From the NCBI RefSeq assembly GCF_020858115.1, contig NZ_JACYMM010000003.1, forward strand, positions 62,001-126,000: a DNA stretch of 64,000 nucleotides, read 5' to 3'. This document shows positions 36,767 to 45,136 of this stretch, piece by piece. Under the pieces are notes generated by a model, which saw only the letters and a program-made list of their open reading frames with translations, ran no database searches and was not told the origin of the DNA. The DNA comes from Janthinobacterium sp. FW305-129 (GTDB lineage Bacteria > Pseudomonadota > Gammaproteobacteria > Burkholderiales > Burkholderiaceae_D). A program made the position numbers and the translations under genes. Position 1 is the stretch's first letter, and the number at the start of each line of letters is the position of its first letter.

Positions 36767-38466
36767 GACTGTCCCTCCGCATTGACTTGCAGGCTGGCCG
36801 AGGGCGCAGCGCTTTCCTTGGCAGCAGCCTTTTTCACCGGCTTTTCCTTGCGCTTGTGGACCTTCCACGCGCCCCAGGCGGCCAGCAGGCCGAAGGCCAT
36901 GCTGCCCAGTTCCACGCCCGCGCTTTCCCAGTCGCCGCGCGCGACCTGCGCCGCCAGGTTGTCGCCCGTGCTCAGGACATTCAGGATGGGCAGCAGCAGG
37001 CACAGGGCCGCCAGCAAGCCCAGTTGCTCGATCCACGCGCGCTTTTCCGCGCGCAGGCAGGCGTGCACCAGCATCAGGAACCACACGCCGAAGAAGGCGC
37101 GCACTTCCCAGCCGGCACGGTGCTCGATGCCGACGGGGATCAAACGGTTGGCCCACAGGAAGCCCGCGCAGGCGATGGACAGGCCGGCAATCGCCGCCAC
37201 GTTCAGGCAGGCGATGACGCGGTACACGCGCTGCGTGTAGGCGCCGAACTCGCCGCCGGACTTCTGGCGGCGCTTGACCATGAACAGGATGGCGCCCGTG
37301 CCCATCATGGCCGTGCCGGCCAGGCCGCAGAAGAAGTACAGCCAGCGCATGGGCGTGCCGCCGAAACCCACCATGTGCAGGTTCGACATGACGGAGCGCG
37401 TCAGGCCCGCGCCGCCCGTATCGGATGCGCCGGGCAGGCGCAAGGCGGTCTGCTCGCCCGTGGCCAGCGCATAGCAAGCCCTGCCCGTATTGGCGCTGAG
37501 GCGTTCCATCGTGTCCGTCTCTTCATTCCAGCCGTACATGCAGACACGCATGGAGGCGTCGTTCGGATTGTCCAGCACCACGGCGCGGATTTCCTGGCCG
37601 ATGGCCTGCTCGGCGCGCAGCGCGAACGATTCCAGCGCGGGAATGGCCAGCGGCTGGCCCGTTTTCACGGGTTTGCCCGCATCGTTCCAGTCGGCCAGGA
37701 AGGCCTTCTTGGGATTATCCATGCCGTATTGCGCCGCCACGGGGGCCGGCACATAGTCATCGCTGAAGAATGCCAGGCCCGTGTAGGCGATCATGAACTG
37801 GAACGGCAAGGTGAGCACGGCCACCGCGTTGTGCGCGTCAAGCCACGAACGCTGGCCCTTGGCCGGGCGGAAGGTGAAAAAATCCTTGAAGATGCGCTTG
37901 TGCGTGATGACGCCGCTCACCAGCGCCACCAGCATGATCATGGTGGTGATGGCGACGATCCATACGCCGATGCGTCCCGCGTGCAGCTCGTAGTGAAAAT
38001 CGACGAAATGGTGGCCGCCGATGGTTTCGCGCTCCGTTGCCTCGCGCGCATGCTCGATGACGGCACCCGTCAGCGGATCGAGATCCGCCGAGCCATAGCC
38101 GCCGCTGGGCTGGAACCAGTAGGCGGACAGGCCGTGGCCGGGACGCTGCACGGGCCAGATTTCCCACATGTCCGCCTTCGGGTGTTCCTTCGCCATGAAG
38201 TCGAGCGCCAGTTCCAGGCGTTGGCCACGGTCCGTGACCTTCGGCAGCGGCGGATCGTTCGCATGCGCCGCCTCTTCCAAGGCGTGTTCGGGCGTCATCC
38301 AGTGGCCGATCGGATCGTCGAAGACGGCCAGGGTGCCGGTCAGGAAGATGGCGAACAGCAGCCAGGAAATCCACAGGCCGCTCCACGTATGCAGCCAGGC
38401 CATGGCCTGGCGCAAGCCGCCCTGCTGCGGCGTCTTGACCACTTTGTCTACCTTGACGGCATTCAT
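36763..38466 (-). CDS. PepSY-associated transmembrane protein (siderophore reductase-like)
   Basis: A 567-residue inner-membrane protein. It starts with a cytoplasmic segment and 'AWLHTWSGLWISWLLFAIFLTGTLAVF', the classic first helix of PepSY-TM proteins, followed by periplasmic PepSY repeats and further helices ('VAITTMIMLVALVSGVITH', 'LYFFCGLAGTAMMGTGAILF'). Such proteins are found with TonB-dependent receptors and are linked to ferric-siderophore reduction at the inner membrane. The HTW and HHFVDFHYELH segments could coordinate heme or metal. It overlaps DUF3325 and DUF3649 by ATGA on each side, forming a coupled set downstream of the receptor gene. Confidence 0.85.
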   Translation of the reverse strand: MNAVKVDKVVKTPQQGGLRQAMAWLHTWSGLWISWLLFAIFLTGTLAVFDDPIGHWMTPEHALEEAAHANDPPLPKVTDRGQRLELALDFMAKEHPKADMWEIWPVQRPGHGLSAYWFQPSGGYGSADLDPLTGAVIEHAREATERETIGGHHFVDFHYELHAGRIGVWIVAITTMIMLVALVSGVITHKRIFKDFFTFRPAKGQRSWLDAHNAVAVLTLPFQFMIAYTGLAFFSDDYVPAPVAAQYGMDNPKKAFLADWNDAGKPVKTGQPLAIPALESFALRAEQAIGQEIRAVVLDNPNDASMRVCMYGWNEETDTMERLSANTGRACYALATGEQTALRLPGASDTGGAGLTRSVMSNLHMVGFGGTPMRWLYFFCGLAGTAMMGTGAILFMVKRRQKSGGEFGAYTQRVYRVIACLNVAAIAGLSIACAGFLWANRLIPVGIEHRAGWEVRAFFGVWFLMLVHACLRAEKRAWIEQLGLLAALCLLLPILNVLSTGDNLAAQVARGDWESAGVELGSMAFGLLAAWGAWKVHKRKEKPVKKAAAKESAAPSASLQVNAEGQS

Positions 38467-38744
38467 GCCACACCTCGCGACAGCAGCAGGCCGATGCCGC
38501 CGCAGACGATGGCCGGCAGCAGCATGCCGAGCCAGGCGCGGCGCAGGTCCTGCACGGCAAAGACCCAGATCACGGCGCAGGTGTAGACGACGAAGGCGCT
38601 CAGGGTCGCCGTCAGCACGGCTTCGGGGCGCGACAGCGGCAGCACGGCCGCCAGCAGCACGGCCACGCCGGACGTCAGCGCATAGCCGCCAAAAACGGCG
38701 GCAAGCACGCGCGAAAACAACATCATGTGGGCCGATTTCATCAT
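38463..38744 (-). CDS. DUF3649 small membrane protein
   Basis: A 93-residue protein with three predicted membrane helices ('FSRVLAAVFGGYALTSGVAVLLAAV', 'LTATLSAFVVYTCAVIWVFA', 'LGMLLPAIVCGGIGLLLS'). The family sits between ferric-siderophore receptors and PepSY genes; its role is not known. ATG 38744 has AGGGAG 8 bases upstream and overlaps the stop of a 22-codon ORF. Its own stop overlaps the PepSY start (ATGA), so it is part of the receptor-to-macB string of genes. Confidence 0.78.
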   Translation of the reverse strand: MMKSAHMMLFSRVLAAVFGGYALTSGVAVLLAAVLPLSRPEAVLTATLSAFVVYTCAVIWVFAVQDLRRAWLGMLLPAIVCGGIGLLLSRGVA

Positions 38745-38809
38745 CGCGGCGCTCCCTTTAGCACCAGCGTGGTCACGCCATCGCGGGCCAGGTTCAACTG
38801 CACATCCAT
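38741..38809 (-). CDS. Possible 22-residue leader ORF upstream of DUF3649
   Basis: ATG 38809 opens a 22-codon frame (MDVQLNLARDGVTTLVLKG and three more residues) whose TGA overlaps the DUF3649 start codon (ATGATGA). The overlap suggests translational coupling, either of a real micro-protein or of a remnant. It resembles no protein I know and may be chance. It lies in the 110-base gap between the receptor and DUF3649. Confidence 0.3.
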   Translation of the reverse strand: MDVQLNLARDGVTTLVLKGAPR

Positions 38810-38854
38810 AAGCCATGCATCCTTCATCAAGATAGATCATTCAAAGTTATTAAG

Positions 38855-41053
38855 TTATAGCTTGTAGTTCAAGGTCAGCATCAGGTTGCGCGGCGGGCCC
38901 ACCAGGTTGCCGAGGACATCGGAGTAGATGCTCTGGTAATAGCGTTTGTCGAGCGCATTGTTGACGTTCAGGCGCAGCTCGGCGCGGCTGTCGATTTGCC
39001 ACGCCGCGTTCAAGCCGAGGATCGCGTAGCGGCCCTGGCGCAGGTGGGCATCACCGTCCGTTGATTCCGTCGCGCCCTGCCCGTACACCGAGGCGCCGAC
39101 GCGCCAGCCCTGCGCCGCGCCGGACAGGCGGTAGCTGGTGGCCAGCTTGAGCTGCTGGCGCGGATAGCGGCTATTGAAATCCTTGCCGATATTGGCCGGA
39201 TCGCTGTCGCGCGTAAATTGCGCCTTCACATACGTAAAACCGGCCGACAGCTGCCAGTCGGGCGTCAGCGCGCCCGCCACGTCCAGCTCCACGCCTTCGC
39301 TGCGCACTTCGCCCGACGCTCGCTGGCAATAGCCCCACGTGCTGCCGGGGCAGGGATCCGGGCCGGTCAGGTCGTCCACGCCGCGGTTTTGCTGGCGGAT
39401 CTGGAACACGGCCGCGCTGGCATTGAGGGCGCCGCCGAAGTATTCGCCCTTCACGCCCGCTTCATAGTTGGTGCCGCTGACCGGCTTCAAGGGCTGCCCC
39501 TTGGCGTCGGTGGACGCTTGCGGCTGGAATATCTCGGTCCAGCTGGCGTACACGGAATGCTGCTTGTCGAGGTCATACACGACACCGGCGTACGGCGTGA
39601 ATTCGCGCGCCAGCGAGTAGCCGGCATCGTCCTTGTACCAGCTCACGCGCCCGCCCAGCACCAGCGACAGCGGGTCGGCCAGGCGCAGGCGCGTGCCTGC
39701 ATACACGCCGCTTTGTTCGGTGATGCTGGCCGTGCCCCACTGCGCGTAGTTGATGACGGGGCGCGCCACGCTGCCCGCATCCCAGTGGAACGGGTCGATC
39801 ACCGGCGCGCTATCTTGCCGGGTGTACGATGCCCAGCCCCCATAGCTGTTTTTCGACGAACGGCGGTGGCTGGCGCCGACCGTCAGCTCGTGCTCGCGGC
39901 CGAACAGGCTGTAGCTGCCGCTGGCATACGCGTCATAGCTGGTGTTGGCCAGTTCGGCGCGGTAGCTTTGCGAATTGAAGCGCAGGGTGCCGCCGCGGCG
40001 GTTGATGCCGGAAAACGTCGTGTCGATCTCGGGCGTCTTGCGCGTGGCCGCCAGCCTGGCTTTCCAGCCATTGCCGAAGCGGTGTTCCAGTTCGGCGAAA
40101 ATGGTTTTATCCGTCTGGCGCCAGCCGTCGAAGTCGGTGCCCAGGTAGGTGGAGCGAGGCAAGTTCAAAAAGGTGCCGTCGGCGGCCGTCACCACGCCCG
40201 TCGCGACGCCGTCGTTATCGGTCTTGCGGTAGTGCGCGCCCACGGTCAACGTGGTGTCAGGGCGCAGGTCGGCCTCGATGATGCCGTACAGCTGGTGATT
40301 ACGGCCATGCAGCACGTCGACAAAATCCTTCTTGTCCTGCACCGTGACGACCATGCGCCCGCGCAGGGTCTTCGCTTCGTTGAGCGCGTTGGCCGCATCC
40401 GCTTCCAGGCGGTAGTTGCTCCAGCTGCCGATGCTGGCCGAGAATGACGCCTGCGGCGTGGCCGTCGGGCGCTTGCGCACCATGTTGATGGCCGCGCTAG
40501 GCGTGCCGCTGCCCGTCATCAAGCCCGTGGCGCCGCGCACCACTTCGATGCGGTCATAGATGGCCAGGTCGTCATTGTCGCCATTGAAAGTGCCGTTCGC
40601 GCCCAGGCTGGTAGGCAAGCCATCGAACAGGATGTTTTCGATTGGAAAGCCCCGCGCGCTGAAACTGCCCGAATCGCCCGTAAAGTTGCCTTTTTGCATG
40701 ACCAGCCCCGTGATCGACTGCACGGCGTCGTCCAGGGTGGTGATGCCCAGGTCGTCGATCTGCTGGCGCGTCAGCACGCTGACCGACTGCGGCGTCTCGC
40801 GCAGCGACAAGTTCAGCTTGGTTGCCGTATTGCTCACGCCCGTCGTATAGGAACCGCTGCCTTCGGTCGTCGCATCGCGCCCCGCCGTGACGGACACGCC
40901 AAGCATGGTTTGCTCGGCCGCGGGACTGGCTGGCGCCTGCTGCGCCAGCGCCGGCAGGCTGGCGGCCAGGCACAGGGCCGCGGCCGCTTGCGCCAGCGGA
41001 CGCAGTGAAGAGTGAGATGATGGCAAACTGACAAAAGGCAAAGCGTGCGACAT
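38855..41053 (-). CDS. TonB-dependent ferric-siderophore receptor
   Basis: A 732-residue outer-membrane receptor. A signal peptide (about 1-33, LCLAASLPALAQ) leads directly to the plug domain ('LRETPQSVSVLTRQQIDDLG', 'SARGFPIENILFDGLP', 'YDRIEVVRGATGLMTGSGTPSAAINMVRKRP'), then a 22-strand barrel ending 'GPPRNLMLTLNYKL' with a C-terminal aromatic-hydrophobic signature. The plug type matches the FpvA/FhuE/FoxA group for hydroxamate or mixed siderophores. No STN signalling domain is present, although fecIR lies directly upstream. ATG 41053 has AGGAAC 5 bases upstream. It starts the receptor-DUF3649-PepSY-DUF3325 string. Confidence 0.92.
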   Translation of the reverse strand: MSHALPFVSLPSSHSSLRPLAQAAAALCLAASLPALAQQAPASPAAEQTMLGVSVTAGRDATTEGSGSYTTGVSNTATKLNLSLRETPQSVSVLTRQQIDDLGITTLDDAVQSITGLVMQKGNFTGDSGSFSARGFPIENILFDGLPTSLGANGTFNGDNDDLAIYDRIEVVRGATGLMTGSGTPSAAINMVRKRPTATPQASFSASIGSWSNYRLEADAANALNEAKTLRGRMVVTVQDKKDFVDVLHGRNHQLYGIIEADLRPDTTLTVGAHYRKTDNDGVATGVVTAADGTFLNLPRSTYLGTDFDGWRQTDKTIFAELEHRFGNGWKARLAATRKTPEIDTTFSGINRRGGTLRFNSQSYRAELANTSYDAYASGSYSLFGREHELTVGASHRRSSKNSYGGWASYTRQDSAPVIDPFHWDAGSVARPVINYAQWGTASITEQSGVYAGTRLRLADPLSLVLGGRVSWYKDDAGYSLAREFTPYAGVVYDLDKQHSVYASWTEIFQPQASTDAKGQPLKPVSGTNYEAGVKGEYFGGALNASAAVFQIRQQNRGVDDLTGPDPCPGSTWGYCQRASGEVRSEGVELDVAGALTPDWQLSAGFTYVKAQFTRDSDPANIGKDFNSRYPRQQLKLATSYRLSGAAQGWRVGASVYGQGATESTDGDAHLRQGRYAILGLNAAWQIDSRAELRLNVNNALDKRYYQSIYSDVLGNLVGPPRNLMLTLNYKL

Positions 41054-41164
41054 GAAAGTTCCTGATGGTGGTGTCATGAGACGGTGAAAAACAGGCGTCC
41101 TACCTTGTAGGTGCCGCAAGACTGCAAAACGGGCAGCCGGATGGAAAAATATTTTTATCGAACG

Positions 41165-42157
41165 CTACGGCGCCGGTTCGACGCTGACCCAGTACCGCGT
41201 GCGGCTGCGTACCTGCACCGGCAGCGAGTTGGGCAGCATGTTCAAAATGCGCTGCGTGTCGGCCAGCGGGAACACGCCCGACAGGCGCAGCTGGGCCACT
41301 GCCGGCGCACAGTCGATCACGCCGGGGCGGTAGCGGGCCAGGTCGGCCAGGAAATCGCCCAGGGTCACGTCGTCGACGATCAGCTGCCCGCGCGACCAGG
41401 CGTGCGCATACGCATCGATGGCGTGCGGCGCGTCCGCCGCATGGCGGGAAAAGGCTACGCCGCGCCCGGCCGCCAGCAGCATTGGCGCGCCAGCACCGTC
41501 GCGGGGGCGGATTTCAACGGCGCTTTCCAACACGTCCACGGTGCTATAGTCATCTTGCTGGCGCACGGCAAAGCGCGTGCCCAGCGCGCGCACCAGGCCT
41601 TCGCGCGTGGCCACCACCAAAGGCACGGCGCTGCCGGCACCGTGGCCGCTGGCCACGAGGATCTCGCCGGCCAGCAGTTCGATCAGGCGGCGGCTGGCGT
41701 CGAAACGCACGTTCACGGCCGATCCCGTATTCAGGCTGAGCACGCTGCCATCGTCCAGCACCACGTCGCGCCGCTCGCCTGTGGCCGTGCGGTAGTCGGC
41801 ACGCAGGGCGCGCATGCCATCCCAGGCATCCGTCTGCGCGGCCAGCATGCCGCCGCCGGCCGCCACGCCCAGCCACGCCAGCAACTGGCGCCGCTTGCCG
41901 TTGACGGCTTGTTGCTGCGTGCCGGCCAGCGCCTGCGCGGCCGCACCGCGATGCAAGCCGTTGAAGCGCCGCGACACCGCGTCGATATGCTGCCAGGCCC
42001 GTTCATGTTCCGGGTCGGCCCCGCGCCAGCGCTGCCAGGCGGCGCGTTCCGCTTCGCTGGCCTCGCTGGACATCAGCACGGTCAGCCACTCGGCAGCCTG
42101 CTGCTGCACGTCCTCGCGGATGGCTGGCGGTGCCGCCGGCTCTGCCAGCTTGCTCAT
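41165..42157 (-). CDS. fecR: FecR-family anti-sigma/sigma-regulator
   Basis: A 330-residue inner-membrane regulator of the ECF sigma factor encoded just upstream. A cytoplasmic N-terminal part with 'AAEWLTVLMSSEASEAERAAWQRW' (the DUF4880 sigma-binding region) leads to a membrane helix near 92-112 (LLAWLGVAAGGGMLAA), followed by a periplasmic FecR domain ('YRTATGERRDVVLDDGSVLS', 'LNTGSAVNVRF') and a C-terminal secretin/TonB-like part. FecR conveys the receptor signal to FecI. ATG 42157 overlaps the fecI stop (ATGA). The neighbouring receptor has no signalling domain. Confidence 0.9.
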   Translation of the reverse strand: MSKLAEPAAPPAIREDVQQQAAEWLTVLMSSEASEAERAAWQRWRGADPEHERAWQHIDAVSRRFNGLHRGAAAQALAGTQQQAVNGKRRQLLAWLGVAAGGGMLAAQTDAWDGMRALRADYRTATGERRDVVLDDGSVLSLNTGSAVNVRFDASRRLIELLAGEILVASGHGAGSAVPLVVATREGLVRALGTRFAVRQQDDYSTVDVLESAVEIRPRDGAGAPMLLAAGRGVAFSRHAADAPHAIDAYAHAWSRGQLIVDDVTLGDFLADLARYRPGVIDCAPAVAQLRLSGVFPLADTQRILNMLPNSLPVQVRSRTRYWVSVEPAP

Positions 42158-42663
42158 GCCGGCAGGGAGAAAAACACCTGGCGGTTGGCGCGCGTCAGGT
42201 ATTGCTTGACCGAGCTGGCCGATACGTTCAGGCGCGCGGCGATCTCGGCATAGCTGAGACCTTCGAGCTGCGCCAGCAAGAACGCCGTGCGCACGGGAAC
42301 CGGCAAGCCGTCGAGGGCCTGGTCGATTTCCTGCAGGGCTTCCAGCGCCAGCAGCCGTTCCTCGGGCGCGGGCGCCGTCTCGGGCGGCAGGCAAGCGAGC
42401 GCTTCCAGGTAGGCGTCTTCCAGCACTTGGCGGCGGTAGCGGTGCGCCACCAGGCGGCGCGCGACGGTGGCGAGAAAAGGCCGCACCTCGCGGATCTGCG
42501 GCGCGGAAGCGGCCGTCAGCACGCTGATGAAGGTGTCTTGCGCCAGATCCGCCGCGTCGCCCGCATTGCCCAGCTTATGCCGCAGCCAGCCCTGCAGCCA
42601 GCCATGATGGCTGCTGTAGAGCGCGTGCAGGTCCTGTTGCTGGGCAAAATCGGCGGCCGACAT
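42154..42663 (-). CDS. fecI: FecI-type ECF sigma factor
   Basis: A 169-residue extracytoplasmic-function sigma factor. Region 2 contains 'DLAQDTFISVL' and 'VARRLVAHRYRRQVLEDAYLE'; region 4 has the helix-turn-helix 'LEGLSYAEIAARLNVSASSVKQYLTRA'. FecI-type factors direct transcription of iron-uptake operons, here most likely of the receptor operon downstream. The N-terminal 'SSHHGWLQGWLRHKLG' is nearly the same as in the second fecI at 63838. It has its own Fur-box-overlapped promoter and is translationally coupled to fecR. Confidence 0.93.
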   Translation of the reverse strand: MSAADFAQQQDLHALYSSHHGWLQGWLRHKLGNAGDAADLAQDTFISVLTAASAPQIREVRPFLATVARRLVAHRYRRQVLEDAYLEALACLPPETAPAPEERLLALEALQEIDQALDGLPVPVRTAFLLAQLEGLSYAEIAARLNVSASSVKQYLTRANRQVFFSLPA

Positions 42664-42703
42664 GGCATCCCTTTCCGGTCTGGCGCGGCGCGCCCACGAA
42701 TGT

Positions 42704-42724
42704 AAATAAGAATTATTCTCATTT
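42704..42724 (-). promoter_or_regulatory. Fur box at the fecI promoter
   Basis: AAATAAGAATTATTCTCATTT fits the 6-1-6 Fur array (GAGAAT-A-ATTCTT on the minus strand). It overlaps the -10 of the fecI promoter, so iron-loaded Fur should block transcription. Confidence 0.85.
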
Positions 42725-42750
42725 TAACCGTGTTTTTGACTTTCATGCAA
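42721..42750 (-). promoter_or_regulatory. Predicted sigma-70 promoter of fecIR
   Basis: On the minus strand TTGCAT (42745-42750) and TAAAAT (42721-42726) are 18 bases apart, about 60 bases upstream of the fecI start, and overlap the Fur box by 4 bases. Confidence 0.55.
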
Positions 42751-42902
42751 TCGTGGCGTTGGCAGAAATACCAACTAATTCAAAAGCCGGCCAACCGCCA
42801 GGCGCTGCAGCGCGGGACCGCCAGCCACCCGCGATAAGGTAAAATGACGGCCATCGTCCGGCTTTCGCCGCCCACTCCCAAGCTTTTCATTGCAGGTTCA
42901 TC

Positions 42903-44270
42903 ATGCTAGATAATCTCACCCAACGGCTTGCCAAAGTCGTCAAGACCATGCGCGGCGAGGCGCGCCTGACCGAAGCGAACACCGCCGACATGCTGCGCGA
43001 AGTGCGCCTGGCGCTGCTCGAAGCCGACGTCGCCCTGCCCGCCGTGCGCGAATTCATCGCCAAAGTCAAAGAAAAAGCCATGGGCGAGGATGTCATTTCC
43101 TCGCTGACGCCAGGACAGGCCCTGGTGGGCGTGGTGCAGCGCGAGCTGGCCGCCCTGATGGGCGCCGACCTGGGACCGGAAGCGTCGCAGATCAGCTTTG
43201 CGCAGCAGCCGCCCGCCATCATCCTGATGGCCGGTCTGCAGGGTGTGGGTAAAACCACCACCGTCGGCAAGCTGGCGAAGTACCTGAAGGAAGAAAAGAA
43301 GAAGAAAGTGCTGACCGTCTCGGCCGACGTGTACCGCCCTGCCGCGATCGCCCAGCTGCAATCGGTCACCGCGCAGGTAGGCGCCGACTTCTTCCCGTCC
43401 ACCAGCACGGACAAGCCGGTCGATATCGCCCTGGCCGCGCTGGACTGGGCGAAAAAGCATTACCACGACGTGCTGATCATCGATACGGCGGGCCGTCTCG
43501 GTATCGACGAAGAGATGATGCGCGAAATTGCCGCCGTCCACGGCGCCGTGAAGCCGATCGAAACCCTGTTTGTCGTCGACGCCATGCTGGGCCAGGACGC
43601 CATCAACACGGCCAAGGCCTTCAACGATGCGCTGCCGCTGACCGGTATCGTGCTGACCAAGCTCGATGGCGACGCGCGCGGCGGTGCGGCCCTGTCCGTG
43701 CGCCACATCACGGGCAAGCCGATCAAGTTTGCCGGCGTATCGGAAAAACTCGACGGCCTGGAAGCGTTCGACCCGACCCGCATGGCCAACCGCATCCTGG
43801 GCATGGGCGACATCCTGGCGCTGGTGGAAGAGGCGCGCAAGGGCGTCGACAGCAAGGCGGCAGCCGACCTGGCGCAAAAGATCAAGGTGGGCGGCAAGTT
43901 CGACATGAACGACTTCAAGGCGCAACTGGGGCAAATGAAGAAAATGGGCGGAATGGCCAACCTGATGGACAAGCTGCCAGCCCAGTTCCAGCAGGCGGCA
44001 GGCGGCAAGAACATGGATCAAGCCGATAAACAGGTGCGCCGCATGTGCGGCATCATCGACTCGATGACGCCGCAGGAACGCGCCAAACCTGAACTGATCA
44101 AGGCCACGCGCAAGCGCCGCATCGCCGCCGGCGCCGGCGTGCAGGTGCAGGAAGTGAACCGCATGCTGACGCAATTCGAGCAAATGCAGACGATGATGAA
44201 GAAATTGTCGGGCGGCGGCATGATGAAGATGATGCGTTCCATGAAGGGCATGATGCCTGGGATGAGGTAG
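42903..44270 (+). CDS. ffh: Signal recognition particle protein Ffh
   Basis: A 455-residue SRP54-type GTPase. The N domain (1-90) precedes the G domain with P-loop 'GLQGVGKTTTVGKLA' (G1, 111-118), 'VSADVYRPAAIAQL' (G2), 'IDTAGRLGIDEEMM' (G3) and 'TKLDGDARGGAALS' (G4). The methionine-rich M domain ends in 'MMKMMRSMKGMMPGMR' and binds 4.5S RNA and signal sequences. It directs nascent inner-membrane proteins to the translocon. The stop is followed directly by a structured intergenic element that also looks like its terminator. Usually it is divergent from a ypjD-like gene; here an 11-kb iron block intervenes. Confidence 0.97.
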   Translation: MLDNLTQRLAKVVKTMRGEARLTEANTADMLREVRLALLEADVALPAVREFIAKVKEKAMGEDVISSLTPGQALVGVVQRELAALMGADLGPEASQISFAQQPPAIILMAGLQGVGKTTTVGKLAKYLKEEKKKKVLTVSADVYRPAAIAQLQSVTAQVGADFFPSTSTDKPVDIALAALDWAKKHYHDVLIIDTAGRLGIDEEMMREIAAVHGAVKPIETLFVVDAMLGQDAINTAKAFNDALPLTGIVLTKLDGDARGGAALSVRHITGKPIKFAGVSEKLDGLEAFDPTRMANRILGMGDILALVEEARKGVDSKAAADLAQKIKVGGKFDMNDFKAQLGQMKKMGGMANLMDKLPAQFQQAAGGKNMDQADKQVRRMCGIIDSMTPQERAKPELIKATRKRRIAAGAGVQVQEVNRMLTQFEQMQTMMKKLSGGGMMKMMRSMKGMMPGMR

Positions 44271-44273
44271 TGG

Positions 44274-44394
44274 AAGGCTTCAAAATCCGCTGCGCGGGGC
44301 GCCTTGCGGCCGGCGATGCTCAGCGCACCAGAGTGCGCTTGCGCTTCTCGGCCACAAATCATCCCCGCTCGCTGTGATTTTGAAGGCCTTTTTT
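44274..44394. repeat. Structured intergenic element, copy 1 (downstream of ffh)
   Basis: Begins 4 bases after the ffh stop. Outer arms AAGGCTTCAAAATC and GATTTTGAAGGCCTT pair with one bulge, inner core 'CTGCGCG...GCGATGCTCA' leads to the hairpin AGCGCA-CCAGAG-TGCGCT, followed by 'GCGCTTCTCGGCCAC' and 'CCGCTCGC'. The element shares this core with copies at 57186 and 63564 but differs in stem sequence. A run of T follows the right arm (44389-44394), so this copy can also act as the ffh terminator. Confidence 0.8.
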
Positions 44395-44706
44395 ACGCCG
44401 CGTGAGGCGTAGTTCAAGTCAAGAAACACCGTTATAAAATAATGCCGGATTGCATTTTCATGTGTCCGGCATCACTCTTCCCTCCCTCCGCAGCGCCCCT
44501 CCCCGCATAGCCAGCAACCATGCCATTTACGGGCAAAAACGCCGTTCTGCGCTCCCAAGCGGTGCGCCCGGGCGACAGCATTGCCATTTCCCTGCTTTTT
44601 CCTCGTGAAAACGTGAAAAACACTTGCATACAAGGTAAATCCACACCAATATTAGCCGTGCGATTAATTGCGCAATTTCCCATGTGTTTGTTAAGGAGGC
44701 TCGAAG
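44395..44706. other. Non-coding gap upstream of the SWIB gene
   Basis: No ORF of note. It holds an inverted repeat ATGCCGGA/TCCGGCAT (44442-44472) and an AT-rich upstream region of the SWIB gene including a possible -35 TTGCAT near 44627. The AAGGAG ribosome-binding site lies at 44693-44698. Confidence 0.4.
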
Positions 44707-45102
44707 ATGGCAACAGCCAAAAAAACCCCAGTAGCAGCGCCAGCCAAAGCAGCAGCAGCCAAGCCTGCAGCCGCCAAGAAAGCAGCACCCGCAGCCAAAG
44801 CAGCAGCTAAACCAGCAGCGGCGAAGAAAGCGGCAGCACCGGCAACACCACGCAAGCCAAACGCAGCATTCATGAAAGCAATGACGCCATCGAAAGATCT
44901 GGCCGCCGTTGTTGGCGTAGCACCACTGCCGCGCACGGAAGTGACCAAAAAGGTATGGGATTACATCAAAAAACTCGATCTGCAAGATCCGGCCAACCGC
45001 CGCATGATCAATGCGGACGACAAGCTGAAAGCAGTTTTCGGCGGCAAAGCCCAAGTCTCCATGTTTGAAATGACGAAACTGATCTCCGATCATTTGAAAT
45101 AA
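44707..45102 (+). CDS. SWIB/MDM2-domain protein with lysine/alanine-rich tail
   Basis: A 131-residue protein. Residues 1-50 are an Ala/Lys/Pro-rich segment (KPAAAKKAAP) like the H1-like protein at 21483; residues 52-131 are a SWIB domain ('FMKAMTPSKDLAAVVGVAPL', 'VWDYIKKLDLQDPANRRMI', 'SMFEMTKLISDHL'). SWIB domains are best known from eukaryotic chromatin remodellers and chlamydial topoisomerase; in proteobacteria these small proteins may bind DNA through the basic tail. An AAGGAG site lies 8 bases upstream. A clear terminator follows at 45137. Confidence 0.9.
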   Translation: MATAKKTPVAAPAKAAAAKPAAAKKAAPAAKAAAKPAAAKKAAAPATPRKPNAAFMKAMTPSKDLAAVVGVAPLPRTEVTKKVWDYIKKLDLQDPANRRMINADDKLKAVFGGKAQVSMFEMTKLISDHLK

Positions 45103-45136
45103 TCAGATACGCACAGGGCGTTTTACGCCGTGTGAG

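Noticed and set aside
36425-37477. 350-codon minus-strand frame overlapping the PepSY gene
   Set aside because: Only its last 113 codons match DUF3325; the rest is the PepSY gene read in another frame.
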